DNA of 50,863 nt from Acidimicrobiales bacterium (GTDB taxonomy: Bacteria > Actinomycetota > Acidimicrobiia > Acidimicrobiales > MedAcidi-G1), in assembly GCA_014237715.1 (NCBI GenBank), contig JAAZZG010000008.1, forward strand, positions 38,871 to 89,733, given 5' to 3'. The translations under genes were made by a program, and so were the position numbers. The notes beneath the pieces are model-generated. The model did no database searches. It saw nothing but the letters and a program-made list of their open reading frames with translations, and had not been told where the DNA came from. Of the stretch, positions 39,666-48,225 are shown piece by piece; within the stretch, counting starts at the first letter, position 1; each line of letters starts with the position of its first letter.

Positions 39666-40843
39666 GGAGTGTGCACCGTGGAGGCCAGGATCCGAAACGC
39701 CTCTGCGGCAGTGCGATCCCAGTTGAACCGAGTGGCCCCCGTAAGTGCCCCCGCCGAAAGTTGGTCCCAGCGAGATCCCATGGCCTCCACCAATAGTCCA
39801 GCCAGTTCGTCGTCTGTGGTGGCCAGCAGGCCAGAGCGTCCATCGACGACTGCATCACGGTGGCCGGCAATATCGGTGGCCACCGACGGGGTGGCACACG
39901 CAGCGGCCTCGGTCAAGGTCATGCCCCAGCCCTCGCTGATCGACGCGCTGGCCACGAGTCGTGCCCGGCGATAGGCGGCAACGAGCTCGTCGTCGGAGAT
40001 CCGTCCCCGGAAGATCACCGCGGCATTCACGCCGAGGTCGCCAGCCAGGGCCCGAAGGGCCGCCTCCTCGGGTCCGTCGCCAATGATCTCCAGACGGAGT
40101 CCAGCCATCTGTTCGCTGGCCTCGGCAAAGGCACGGATCAGAACGTCCACCCGCTTGGATGCCGTGAGGCGCCCTACCGAGACGACCAGTGGTTCGGGGT
40201 CACGCCGGCCGGCGGGAGAGAATCTGCGATGTACGCCGGGTTCGACCACGTGGACGCCGTCGGGCCGATGGCCCACCCCGGCGATCAGTCCCTCGCGCGA
40301 TGACGCCGACAGCGTTACTACCGGTGTGGACCGGTACCACGGTGGAGCGAGGTGATGTTCCAGCAGCGATCCCAGCCTCGCTGGGCCCGGTGGCAGGACC
40401 AGGGGCCACATGTCGGCGTGGTCGTGGTGCTGGATGACCAGGCGGGGGCCACGGGCCCACAGTGGCGAGAGGAAGGGCACGCCGTTCCAGACCTCGACGA
40501 GGGCATCCCGCCGACCATGACGACCTAGCAGTTCGGCTAGGACGGCACGGGGGAAGACCTGGTGGCGGCCGGCCCGGCGCACCACCTCGACGCCGTCACG
40601 CATGATCGTGGTCGGTTGGCCAGGTACCTCCGAGGTCCGTATGCAGACCTCCAGGCCAGCGGCTGCCCACCGACTGGTTACTTCCTGAAGGTGGAGTTCG
40701 GACCCACCGGCTTCGGGGTCTTCGAGGTCGCGCCATGCCAGCACGTGGATGCGTCGGATCCCCGACCCGTCGATGCATTCCTCGAGGTCGTCCCTGGTCT
40801 GTTCAACGTACGTCCGGTCGTCTGGCGACGGGTCAGGGGTCAT
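39662..40843 (-). CDS. GT4-family glycosyltransferase
   Basis: 393 residues from ATG 40843. GT-B fold enzyme with IHVLAWRDLEDPEAGGSELH at the first strand (typical GGSE loop), VIQHHDHADMW, ASSREGLIAG, the linker VVEPGVHRRFSP, VVSVGRLTASKRVDVLIRAF, LEIIGDGPEEAALRALA, and the donor-binding EGWGMTLTEAAACATP (E-x7-E). It uses a nucleotide sugar at the cytosolic face. It is coupled to the AftD-like gene, suggesting that it makes a lipid-linked precursor or an acceptor for it. The upstream frame extension overlaps the MBOAT promoter region and was excluded. Confidence 0.9.
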   Translation of the reverse strand: MTPDPSPDDRTYVEQTRDDLEECIDGSGIRRIHVLAWRDLEDPEAGGSELHLQEVTSRWAAAGLEVCIRTSEVPGQPTTIMRDGVEVVRRAGRHQVFPRAVLAELLGRHGRRDALVEVWNGVPFLSPLWARGPRLVIQHHDHADMWPLVLPPGPARLGSLLEHHLAPPWYRSTPVVTLSASSREGLIAGVGHRPDGVHVVEPGVHRRFSPAGRRDPEPLVVSVGRLTASKRVDVLIRAFAEASEQMAGLRLEIIGDGPEEAALRALAGDLGVNAAVIFRGRISDDELVAAYRRARLVASASISEGWGMTLTEAAACATPSVATDIAGHRDAVVDGRSGLLATTDDELAGLLVEAMGSRWDQLSAGALTGATRFNWDRTAAEAFRILASTVHTP

Positions 40844-40916
40844 GCGCTCCGGATCGTACCGGTCGGTCCGTTGGCACCCGGGCCGGTGGGGTCCAGATGG
40901 CAGACTCGGTGCGCCC

Positions 40917-42326
40917 ATGCTGTTCCCGACGATCACCTTCGCCGTGTTCTTGCTCTTGGTGCTAGCCGTCCACACGGTGCTCCTGGAACGGCCCCAGGCA
41001 TGGAAGGCCTCCATGCTTGTGGCCAGCTATGTCTTCTACGGCTGGTGGGACTGGCGGTTCCTGTCGCTCATCTGGGTATCCACACTGGTCGACTTCGTGG
41101 CTGGTCGTGCGATGCACGCTTCGGACGATCCGAGCCGACGCCGGTTCTGGTTGTGGTGCAGTCTGGCCACCAACCTTGGGATGCTGGGCTTTTTCAAGTA
41201 CGCGGGGTTCTTTGTCGATTCGTTCGTGGACCTGCTGGGCAGCCTGGGCGTCCAGGCCACGGCGGGGCCGCTGGGGATCATCCTCCCAGTGGGCATCAGC
41301 TTCTACACGTTCCAGACGATGTCGTACTCGATCGACATCTACCGTCGGGACCTCGAACCGACCGACCGGTTATTGGACTTCGCTCTGTTCGTGGGCTTCT
41401 TCCCCCAACTGGTCGCCGGACCAATCGTGCGGGCCAGGGACTTCCTGGCCCAGCTCGCCACCGACGACAGGTCACCCATCGACACCGGGCGGGCCACTCG
41501 TCTGATCCTGGGTGGCCTGTTCAAAAAGATGGTTCTGGCCGACGTCCTCGGTGCCCAACTGGTCGACGGGGTGTTCGCCGACCCTGGCGGGGCGACCGGC
41601 CCGGAGACGCTGCTAGGCATCTACGGCTACGCCCTGCAGATCTACGGCGACTTCAGTGGGTATTCCGACATTGCCATCGGCATCGCCCTGCTACTGGGTT
41701 TCCGGTTCCCGGTGAATTTCGACCAGCCTTACCGGGCTCTCAGCCTCCAGGATTTCTGGCGGCGCTGGCACATCAGCCTTTCGACATGGCTCCGGGATTA
41801 TTTGTACATCGGCCTGGGGGGAAGTCGACGTGGTCGGTCCCGCACGGCTCGGAACCTGTTGGCCACCATGCTGTTGGGCGGCCTGTGGCATGGGGCCGGA
41901 TGGACGTTCGTCTTGTGGGGTGCCATCCACGGCGTGGGTCTGGTCGCTGAACGGTCCATTCCTGGCCTACTGGGAGGGCCCGAGCCATCCCGACTGGGTC
42001 GGGTCGTCAGGACTTTGGTGACGTTTCACATCGTTTGCGTCGGTTGGGTGTTCTTCCGTTCCATGAACGTGGACCGGGCCATAGAGGTGTTCGGTGCCCT
42101 CGGGGGGTCCTGGACGACGACTCCCGAGATCGGGTTCGGCGTGGTGCTTTTGCTCCTGGTCGGTGCTGCCACTCAACTGCTTCCCGTTGGGGTCTCTGAC
42201 CGCTGGTGGGATCGGGCGACACGCCTGCCCGTGATCTTGCAGGCCGTCGGGGTCACCTCTGCCATCCTCGCCTTCGACCTCTTGAGTCCTGAGGGCGTTA
42301 AACCCTTTCTGTATTTCGCCTTCTAG
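40917..42326 (+). CDS. MBOAT-family membrane O-acyltransferase (AlgI-like)
   Basis: 469 residues from ATG 40917 with about 10-12 membrane helices. AlgI/DltB-type features: YVFYGWWDWRFLSLIW, LGFFKYAGFFVDS, LPVGISFYTFQTMSYSIDIYR, FFPQLVAGPIVRARDFL, IYGDFSGYSDIAIGIALLLG, FWRRWHISLSTWLRDYLYIGLGG and the catalytic-histidine segment GGLWHGAGWTFVLWGAIHG. It would move an acyl (often acetyl) group through the membrane onto an extracytoplasmic glycan. No AlgX/AlgJ or SGNH partner is in the window. It is divergent from the GT4-AftD genes across 73 bases, supporting a common envelope-glycan role. Confidence 0.93.
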   Translation: MLFPTITFAVFLLLVLAVHTVLLERPQAWKASMLVASYVFYGWWDWRFLSLIWVSTLVDFVAGRAMHASDDPSRRRFWLWCSLATNLGMLGFFKYAGFFVDSFVDLLGSLGVQATAGPLGIILPVGISFYTFQTMSYSIDIYRRDLEPTDRLLDFALFVGFFPQLVAGPIVRARDFLAQLATDDRSPIDTGRATRLILGGLFKKMVLADVLGAQLVDGVFADPGGATGPETLLGIYGYALQIYGDFSGYSDIAIGIALLLGFRFPVNFDQPYRALSLQDFWRRWHISLSTWLRDYLYIGLGGSRRGRSRTARNLLATMLLGGLWHGAGWTFVLWGAIHGVGLVAERSIPGLLGGPEPSRLGRVVRTLVTFHIVCVGWVFFRSMNVDRAIEVFGALGGSWTTTPEIGFGVVLLLLVGAATQLLPVGVSDRWWDRATRLPVILQAVGVTSAILAFDLLSPEGVKPFLYFAF

Positions 42327-42334
42327 AGAGCCCT

Positions 42335-43627
42335 TCAAGACCGGGACCGATCGCCCCCTCCGCCATCCGGCGAAATGGCTGGAGTGGGCAGCCGGGGGTG
42401 CCAGACGATGGCCACTAGGACCAATCCCGCCGGCCAGATGGCGAACACGGTGAGCGCCTCCCGGTAGCTGCCAAATAGGTCAGCTCCTAGCGAGAACGTC
42501 AGCGCACCTAGGGCGGAGTTGACCACGCTGACCACGTGCAGTAATCCCGACACCGAACCAATGTTGCGGATTCCGAACAGCGCCGGCAGGAGGGCGCCGT
42601 TGATCGCCGCCCCGCCGCCTGTACAGATCCCCAGACCAATCGAATAGGCGAACACTGTGGCAGTAGTGGAGCCCATACCGCCTAACAGGCAACTCACCGC
42701 CAGAAACAGGGCAATGGCAGCGGGTAGGAGGAACCGGCCAGGACGATCTGACGCCCAACCGAAGACCAAGCCACCGGCAATTGCCCCGATGGCTTGGGGT
42801 AGGAACATCGCCGCCGCCCGGGCATCTGAGTAGCCCAGTTCACCCAGCACGTTGGTCTGATGGAACACCATCCCGGTGATCAGGAGGCTGTTGGCTGACG
42901 CCACTGCGGCCAGCACCCAAAATGAAGGTGACCGCAACACCTCGGCTCTTGACGGCGAAGGTCCGTCGCCGTCCTTTCCGCCACCGGAGTCGGTCATCCT
43001 CCCGTCGGGGACCTGTCCGAGGTCCGAGGGTCGATCCACCATTCCGAACCGGGCAATGGCCATGACAGTGATGAGCATCACGCAAGCGGCGGCCACCCAG
43101 GTCGAGCGCCATCCCCAGGCAGTTACGCCAAGGGACAGGCCAAGGGGTACCACCGCCATGCCAGCTGCCGTCAGAGTCATCGAGACGCCCAGGGCAAATC
43201 CCCGTCGCCGCTCGAACCAGTGCACGATCGAAACCCGCGCCGCCAGCGAGAGAGCGCCCTGTCCCATCATGCGGATCCCCAAGAACCCGACGGCTAACCA
43301 GGCCACATGGCGGATCACGGACATGTGTACCAAGACCGCAGCGAATGCCACGGCGATCACCGTCATGGATCGTCGGACGCCCACCTCGTCGATCCAGCGC
43401 CCGAGACGGGGAAGCGCCGTCGACGCCCCCAGGGTGCCCACCATGTAGGCGGTCGAAACTGCGGTGTCCGACGCGTCAAGGTCGAATGCCATGGCCTCTC
43501 GAAAAACCGACACGCCAATGGACTGACCAGGAGCGGTCAGCGCGCCCACGAGGCTGGCCAGGCCAACTATCCGCCATCCATAAAATCCAGCGGGGGAACG
43601 GGGGCCCGATGCCCCGACGGCGACCAT
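42335..43627 (-). CDS. MFS transporter, monocarboxylate-transporter-like
   Basis: 430 residues, 12 predicted helices. The N-terminus GFYGWRIVGLASLVGALTAPGQSIGVSVF resembles bacterial members of the monocarboxylate/oxalate-formate antiporter branch of MFS. Loop 2-3 carries GRWIDEVGVRRSM (motif A-like) and the central loop LGQVPDGRMTDSGGGKDGDGPSPSRAEVLRS. It ends 8 bases from the MBOAT stop (convergent). It is the last gene of a minus-strand set with a PPOX protein, a CoA-transferase and a second MFS protein, so it may import an organic acid. The substrate is not determinable. Confidence 0.85.
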   Translation of the reverse strand: MVAVGASGPRSPAGFYGWRIVGLASLVGALTAPGQSIGVSVFREAMAFDLDASDTAVSTAYMVGTLGASTALPRLGRWIDEVGVRRSMTVIAVAFAAVLVHMSVIRHVAWLAVGFLGIRMMGQGALSLAARVSIVHWFERRRGFALGVSMTLTAAGMAVVPLGLSLGVTAWGWRSTWVAAACVMLITVMAIARFGMVDRPSDLGQVPDGRMTDSGGGKDGDGPSPSRAEVLRSPSFWVLAAVASANSLLITGMVFHQTNVLGELGYSDARAAAMFLPQAIGAIAGGLVFGWASDRPGRFLLPAAIALFLAVSCLLGGMGSTTATVFAYSIGLGICTGGGAAINGALLPALFGIRNIGSVSGLLHVVSVVNSALGALTFSLGADLFGSYREALTVFAIWPAGLVLVAIVWHPRLPTPAISPDGGGGDRSRS

Positions 43628-43795
43628 CAGCGGACGCTAGCGGTCCAGATCGGGTGTTCTGGGTGACTCCCCTTATGCCTAAAGCACCAATGAACCGATT
43701 ACCAGACCGCCGTACCGAGGGTGCCCCTGATGTCGGTCCTGGGTTGCTCGTCAGTCAGTTAGCGCCCATTGGCATGCCGTTTACGGCCTATCGGT

Positions 43796-44215
43796 TCATC
43801 CCATAGTTGTGCAGTGCAGAGGTTCGACCACTGCGGTGCACCGCTTGTCAAGCGGAGCGGCGTGCTCGCGGGGAAATTCGTCCTCGTCCCGGTACTTCTT
43901 CGCCATGGCATCTAGCAGGCCCAGGGCGCCGTCGCGCTCCCACCCGACTAGGCGACCACGAACCTCCAGGTAGCGCTCGTTGTCGGCGGGATCAGTGGCC
44001 GACAGTGCGATGCGGTCATCGGCGCAGAGGTTGCGCCATTTCTGACGGCCCTCAGCGTGGGGAAAGCGGACATGCGTGCCATCGAACGTGGCCCACACCG
44101 GCGAGACATGGGGTTCGCCGTCCGGGCCGATGGTCGCTATGTGCCAGACGGCCGGCAGGTCGAACAGGTCGACGTGGGAAGCGGGAATCTCAGCGGTTGT
44201 GGGGGAGGTGTCCAT
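43796..44215 (-). CDS. Pyridoxamine 5'-phosphate oxidase-fold (PPOX) flavoprotein
   Basis: 139 residues. Split-barrel FMN/F420-binding fold: VWHIATIGPDGEPHVSPVWATFDGTHVRF, RQKWRNLCADDRIALSATD, RYLEVRGRLVGWE, and KYRDEDEFP at the end. This order matches the Rv1155-like F420H2-dependent family of actinobacteria as well as general FMN-binding PPOX proteins; the cofactor cannot be settled here. ATG 44215. It lies between the CoA-transferase (68 bases upstream) and MFS genes on the same strand. The reaction is unknown. Confidence 0.82.
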   Translation of the reverse strand: MDTSPTTAEIPASHVDLFDLPAVWHIATIGPDGEPHVSPVWATFDGTHVRFPHAEGRQKWRNLCADDRIALSATDPADNERYLEVRGRLVGWERDGALGLLDAMAKKYRDEDEFPREHAAPLDKRCTAVVEPLHCTTMG

Positions 44216-44283
44216 GGACGGACGCTAGCCCCACAGGATGATCTCATGGCCTTCTGGGGGTCCCTCTCTGGAACGCCCGGGGT

Positions 44284-45489
44284 CTAGAACGGGTCCGGTT
44301 CGCCGATCACACCATCGGCCAGCAACCCGTCTATTTCAGCGTCGGTCCGACCTATAGCGCGCAGAACTTCACGGTTGTCGGCCCCCTTGTGGGATGCCGA
44401 CAGGCGCATCTCGACGATCGTTCCGGAAAACCGGGCCCCCGGACGAGCGCTCCGGATCGTGCCGGCGGTGGGGTGTTCCCACGTCGTGATGGCCCCGTTG
44501 TGCACCACCTGAGGATGGTCCAACACCTCTTCCTTTTCGAGGATCGGACCACTCGGAACGTCCGCCTCCAACAAGCCAGCCAGAGCATCGGCCATTGCCA
44601 TGGTGGCGAACGCATCGGCGGTCATCGTCCCGAAGTCGACCAGATTCTGCTGGTCGCGGACAAAGCCCTCGAGGCTGTAGCGGGGATCGTCACACCACTC
44701 GGGATGCCCGACGGCCCGACTCACTCCGTGTACGTGCGCCGTCGACGCACAGAAGTAGATGATCTTCCCGTCGATGCAGTCGGTCAGGCGGTACACCTCG
44801 GCCAGCGTCTTCCCGGGCGACACGCCGTCGCCCTCCAGGGTGTGGGCCACCATGCCGTCGTTCCAGAAGAACGCGAGCGTGGCGTCCAGCATCGGGACGA
44901 CCACGTGTTGGCCACCCGCACCTCGTTCCCTGGCCAGTAACGCTGCTGTGCTGGCCTGGGCCACGGTCAAAGCGGTGGCCTTGTCGGACACGATATTGCG
45001 AACCAGATCGGGGAACGGGATATCCGGGTTCACCTGATGGGAAACCATCCCGGTCAGGCCCTGAATAACCGGATCCAGGACCGGACGCCCCGAGTACGGC
45101 CCGTCGGGTCCGTAACCGCTGATTGACACGTAGATGATGTCGGGGTTCACGGCCCGTATGTCGTCGTAGCCGATACCAAGTCGCTCGCACGCTCCCGGTC
45201 GGAAGTTCTGAATGAACACGTCGACCTCGACAGCCAGGTCTAGGAGAATCCTTCGACCTTCGTCCTGGCTCAGATCCAGCGACACCGAGCGTTTGCCCCG
45301 ATTGCCATTGATGAAGAAGGCCGAGAGGCCCCCGCGGGCGAAGTTCTGGCGGCGTGTGACGTCCTGGCCCACCACCGGTTCGACCTTGATCACGTCTGCT
45401 CCCTGATCGGAAAGGAGCATCGTCCCGAACGGTCCGCTGACGATCTGACTGAGGTCCAAGATCCGGAACCCGTCAAGGGGACCGGTCAA
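44284..45489 (-). CDS. Class III CoA-transferase (CaiB/BaiF family)
   Basis: 401 residues, single domain. LDGFRILDLSQIVSGPFGTMLLSDQGADVIKVEP at the start, NRGKRSVSLDLSQDEGR, FIQNFRPGACERLGIGYDDIRAVNPDIIYVSISGYG, and a catalytic-region sequence NIVSDKATALTVAQASTAALL holding the expected Asp. It moves CoA between an acyl-CoA and a free acid. The start is TTG 45489, which overlaps the stop of the upstream MFS gene as TTGA; this coupling suggests the transporter imports the acid that is activated. Alternative starts downstream would remove the first strand. Separate in sequence from the double CoA-transferase at 13269-15653. Confidence 0.92.
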   Translation of the reverse strand: MTGPLDGFRILDLSQIVSGPFGTMLLSDQGADVIKVEPVVGQDVTRRQNFARGGLSAFFINGNRGKRSVSLDLSQDEGRRILLDLAVEVDVFIQNFRPGACERLGIGYDDIRAVNPDIIYVSISGYGPDGPYSGRPVLDPVIQGLTGMVSHQVNPDIPFPDLVRNIVSDKATALTVAQASTAALLARERGAGGQHVVVPMLDATLAFFWNDGMVAHTLEGDGVSPGKTLAEVYRLTDCIDGKIIYFCASTAHVHGVSRAVGHPEWCDDPRYSLEGFVRDQQNLVDFGTMTADAFATMAMADALAGLLEADVPSGPILEKEEVLDHPQVVHNGAITTWEHPTAGTIRSARPGARFSGTIVEMRLSASHKGADNREVLRAIGRTDAEIDGLLADGVIGEPDPF

Positions 45490-46817
45490 CGGTCTGTTCC
45501 CTGTCCGCCGGCCGGCGATCGTCTAGTGGAACGCCACCTGACGAAAACGGTCACCGCCGGCAGTGTGGCCACCACGGCGGCACCGGCAGACAACACGGGG
45601 AAGGTCGACACCGCCAACACGAGGCCAGCAGCAATGCCGGCCGATGCCCCGCCAGCAGTCATGCACATATCGGCCAGGCCCTGGATCCCTACCCGATTCG
45701 GACCGTCGAAGGTTCGGACCAGCAGCGCCGAAGATGCCACCAGGCCACAACTCCATCCGATGCCGATGAGGAACATCCCGACAAATGCACCGACGGAATG
45801 GTGGGCCTCGTTGCGGGCCGCCACCACTGCCCCCACGGTCAGCAGCAGGCTGCCCACCACAATCATGCGTTGCGGCCCGAGGCGGTCGACGAGCTTCCCG
45901 ACGATCGGGGAGAAGGCGTACATCCCGATGATGTGCAGGGAGATCATGTAGCCGATGACCTGGAGCTCGTGGCCACCGGCGCGCATGTGCAGGGGCAACA
46001 TGGTCATGATTCCAACCATCACGATGTGTCCGACCATCATGGATCCCACTGCGAGACGACCGTCGGGTGACTCAACCAGTGGCCGAAGGTAGGAGCGCAG
46101 CGGGACCCGGGTCTCGGAGCGACCGAGACCACCGGCGACGAGCAGGGGATCAGGGCGCAGGAAAAAATGGACAGAGAGTGCCGCCACAACGAACAGCGTG
46201 GCCGACAGCAGGTAGGGCCCGGCTAGTTCGGCCAGACCAATCGAGGTGGACAGAGACCGGATCGGTCCGAACCCCAGAAGGGGCCCCAGCACCGAACCGA
46301 AGGTCGAGGCCCAAATCAGCATCCCGATGGCCGAGCCGGGCTCATCGGCTAGGTCCGCGGAGGCAAACCGGGCAGCCATGTTCGACGCGTATCCCAGGCC
46401 GATCCCCATCATGCCGAGTACCAGCAGGGGGTACCAGCCGATCTGGGCAGCGGCCAGGCAGACCACTGCGCCAACCCCGGCAATGGCGTACCCACCGGCG
46501 ATTCCGGGCCTTCTTCCACGCTCAGCCATGACCCGGGCCAATGGGATAGCGGTAAAGGCGGCCCCCATAGTGAGGCCAGAAGCGGCGATCCCGCCCAGCA
46601 GTTCGTTACCGGTCAACTCCTCACCCAGGATGGCCGCCGAACTGTAGGCGCTACTCATGGCCGCGCCCCCGGGGATGATTCCGCCCATCAGGACCCGCAG
46701 GGTGCGCCGCTGGACAGTCGCCCGGTCGTGGTGGGGCGTCCCCTCCGGAATGATCACGGAGGTGCCGGTCATCTCACCGGGCGTACCGGCCGGGGTCGGC
46801 GTCGTGGGCTCTTGCAT
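45486..46817 (-). CDS. MFS transporter
   Basis: 443 residues, 12 helices after a 35-residue hydrophilic N-terminus. Motif A-like ARVMAERGRRPGI between helices 2 and 3, GYASNMAARFASADL in helix 5 area, and the second-half counterpart GKLVDRLGPQRMIVVGS. It is translationally coupled to the class III CoA-transferase through a TTGA overlap. A start at ATG 46817 is the first of a plausible N-terminus. Its substrate is not predictable from sequence; a carboxylic acid handled by the CoA-transferase is an inference. Divergent from the exonuclease gene across 60 bases. Confidence 0.85.
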   Translation of the reverse strand: MQEPTTPTPAGTPGEMTGTSVIIPEGTPHHDRATVQRRTLRVLMGGIIPGGAAMSSAYSSAAILGEELTGNELLGGIAASGLTMGAAFTAIPLARVMAERGRRPGIAGGYAIAGVGAVVCLAAAQIGWYPLLVLGMMGIGLGYASNMAARFASADLADEPGSAIGMLIWASTFGSVLGPLLGFGPIRSLSTSIGLAELAGPYLLSATLFVVAALSVHFFLRPDPLLVAGGLGRSETRVPLRSYLRPLVESPDGRLAVGSMMVGHIVMVGIMTMLPLHMRAGGHELQVIGYMISLHIIGMYAFSPIVGKLVDRLGPQRMIVVGSLLLTVGAVVAARNEAHHSVGAFVGMFLIGIGWSCGLVASSALLVRTFDGPNRVGIQGLADMCMTAGGASAGIAAGLVLAVSTFPVLSAGAAVVATLPAVTVFVRWRSTRRSPAGGQGTDR

Positions 46818-46877
46818 CGGGCGATCGTAGGACGCGGGGCTCCGGTTACGTCACACCCGGCGGCTACCGTCGCTTCC

Positions 46878-47507
46878 GTGTCCTACTCAGCCGACCCCTC
46901 GTTGACCGGGCCATCCCGAGACGAGCGGGTGTTCGCCTGTTTCGACGTGGAGACGACCCGTCTGGATCCCCGTTCTGGACACGTCATCGAAGTAGCCGTA
47001 GTGCGTATCCGGACCGACGGCACGCCCATGGGGGAGTGGACGACCCTGGTCGATGCCGGGACCACCGACGTCGGCCGCACAGACATCCATGGCATCAGCC
47101 CCGAATGGCTACCTGATGCACCCCGATTCGCGGAGATTGCCGGCGACCTTGCCGCCCAGTTGGACGGGTGCATCCCGGTGGCCCATAACGCCCCGTTCGA
47201 TGTTGGCTTCATTGTCGAGGAATGGGGACGCTCTGGGTTAGGAACGTTGAATCTGGACGCGGTCGACACGCTCCCACTGGCTCGGTCGTTGGGGCTTCCC
47301 GGTCGGCTCGGTCTACTGGCAGCAGCCCTCGAGGTGCCGTTGGACGACGCCCATCAGGCGCTCGACGACACCAGGGCTCTGGCCGGCGTACTGGTGGCAC
47401 TCCTGGAACAGGGTGCCCAGCCGCCCGTGTCGCCGATCTTCGGTCCGCCATTGCTTACCCCGGCGCCCACCGGGCGTGTCCTGCATCGCCCCGGCGTCGC
47501 CGTCTGA
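46878..47507 (+). CDS. DEDDh 3'-5' exonuclease (DNA polymerase III epsilon-like)
   Basis: 209 residues from GTG 46878, consisting of just an exonuclease domain. ExoI FACFDVETTRLDP (DxE), ExoII VAHNAPFDVGFIVEE, and ExoIII DDAHQALDDTRALAGVL with the His and Asp of the DEDDh class. All four acidic residues and the His are present. It may be a proofreading or repair exonuclease or a small RNase; no polymerase or helicase domain is attached. A longer frame upstream overlaps the MFS gene in antisense and was excluded. Confidence 0.9.
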   Translation: MSYSADPSLTGPSRDERVFACFDVETTRLDPRSGHVIEVAVVRIRTDGTPMGEWTTLVDAGTTDVGRTDIHGISPEWLPDAPRFAEIAGDLAAQLDGCIPVAHNAPFDVGFIVEEWGRSGLGTLNLDAVDTLPLARSLGLPGRLGLLAAALEVPLDDAHQALDDTRALAGVLVALLEQGAQPPVSPIFGPPLLTPAPTGRVLHRPGVAV

Positions 47508-47648
47508 GTCCCCACTCCATGAACAGATGCGAACCGGCCACCTCTACCTAAGGTTCTCGTACTGATGGCGCATTGATCAGTCTCCCGTTGGGCACTGCAG
47601 TTGATACCGCCAGCCGAATTCTCCGGACAACGGCACAAATGAACCGTC

Positions 47649-48215
47649 TCAGTTCAGGCTGGCGTCGTCCGGGTAGTTGCCGAGCAGAGCAGCTACACCA
47701 TCCTGTCGGCCCAGGACATGGCGCCACAGCCCGTCAGGGTCGGGCGACCGAACATCCTCCTCATGAGAATCCACGACCATCCAACCTCCGGCGGCCAACT
47801 CGGCCTCCAACTGGTCGGCACTCCATCCGGCGTAGCCGGCGAAAAGCCGAACCTCGTCGATCTCGGGTACCTCAGTGGGATCACGGTGTAGATCGACGAC
47901 TCCGACCCGGCCCATCAGCGGGCTGAGCCCCTGAAGTGTGCCTACGGGCCCCCGACCCAAGCCGATGACCGAGTCGGTCGACACCGGTCCACCATTGTGC
48001 AGCCGGGCCGGATAGGCCAGTCGATCAGCCCAACGGGGGACCGCCTCGCCTCCCCCTACCAACCGGGGACGATTCAGGATGACGCCTAGGGCGCCATCGT
48101 CGTTGTGCTCAAGCATGAGGATCACCGTGCGGGCGAAGTTTGGATCCATCAGCCCGGGAACGGCCACCAGAAGCCGTCCCTTCGTGGATCCCGGCTGGGG
48201 AGGGGTGGGATTCAT
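47649..48215 (-). CDS. YqgE/AlgH family protein (DUF179)
   Basis: 188 residues from ATG 48215. Family pattern: KGRLLVAVPGLMDPNFARTVILMLEHNDDGALGVILNRP, LHNGGPVSTDSVIGL, EVRLFAGYAGWSADQLEAELAAGGW and the C-terminal WRHVLGRQDGVAALLGNYPDDASLN. These proteins are widespread and their molecular role is unsettled. AGGA lies ahead of the start. The gene begins 10 bases after the recombinase stop, so it may be read from the same transcript; the pairing has no obvious functional logic. Confidence 0.93.
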   Translation of the reverse strand: MNPTPPQPGSTKGRLLVAVPGLMDPNFARTVILMLEHNDDGALGVILNRPRLVGGGEAVPRWADRLAYPARLHNGGPVSTDSVIGLGRGPVGTLQGLSPLMGRVGVVDLHRDPTEVPEIDEVRLFAGYAGWSADQLEAELAAGGWMVVDSHEEDVRSPDPDGLWRHVLGRQDGVAALLGNYPDDASLN

Positions 48216-48225
48216 GGTGTGATCC

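Noticed and set aside
47508-47648. Small RNA or terminator between the exonuclease and YqgE genes
   Set aside because: Only a weak 6-bp inverted repeat (ACTGAT/ATCAGT) is visible; no conserved structure could be recognised.
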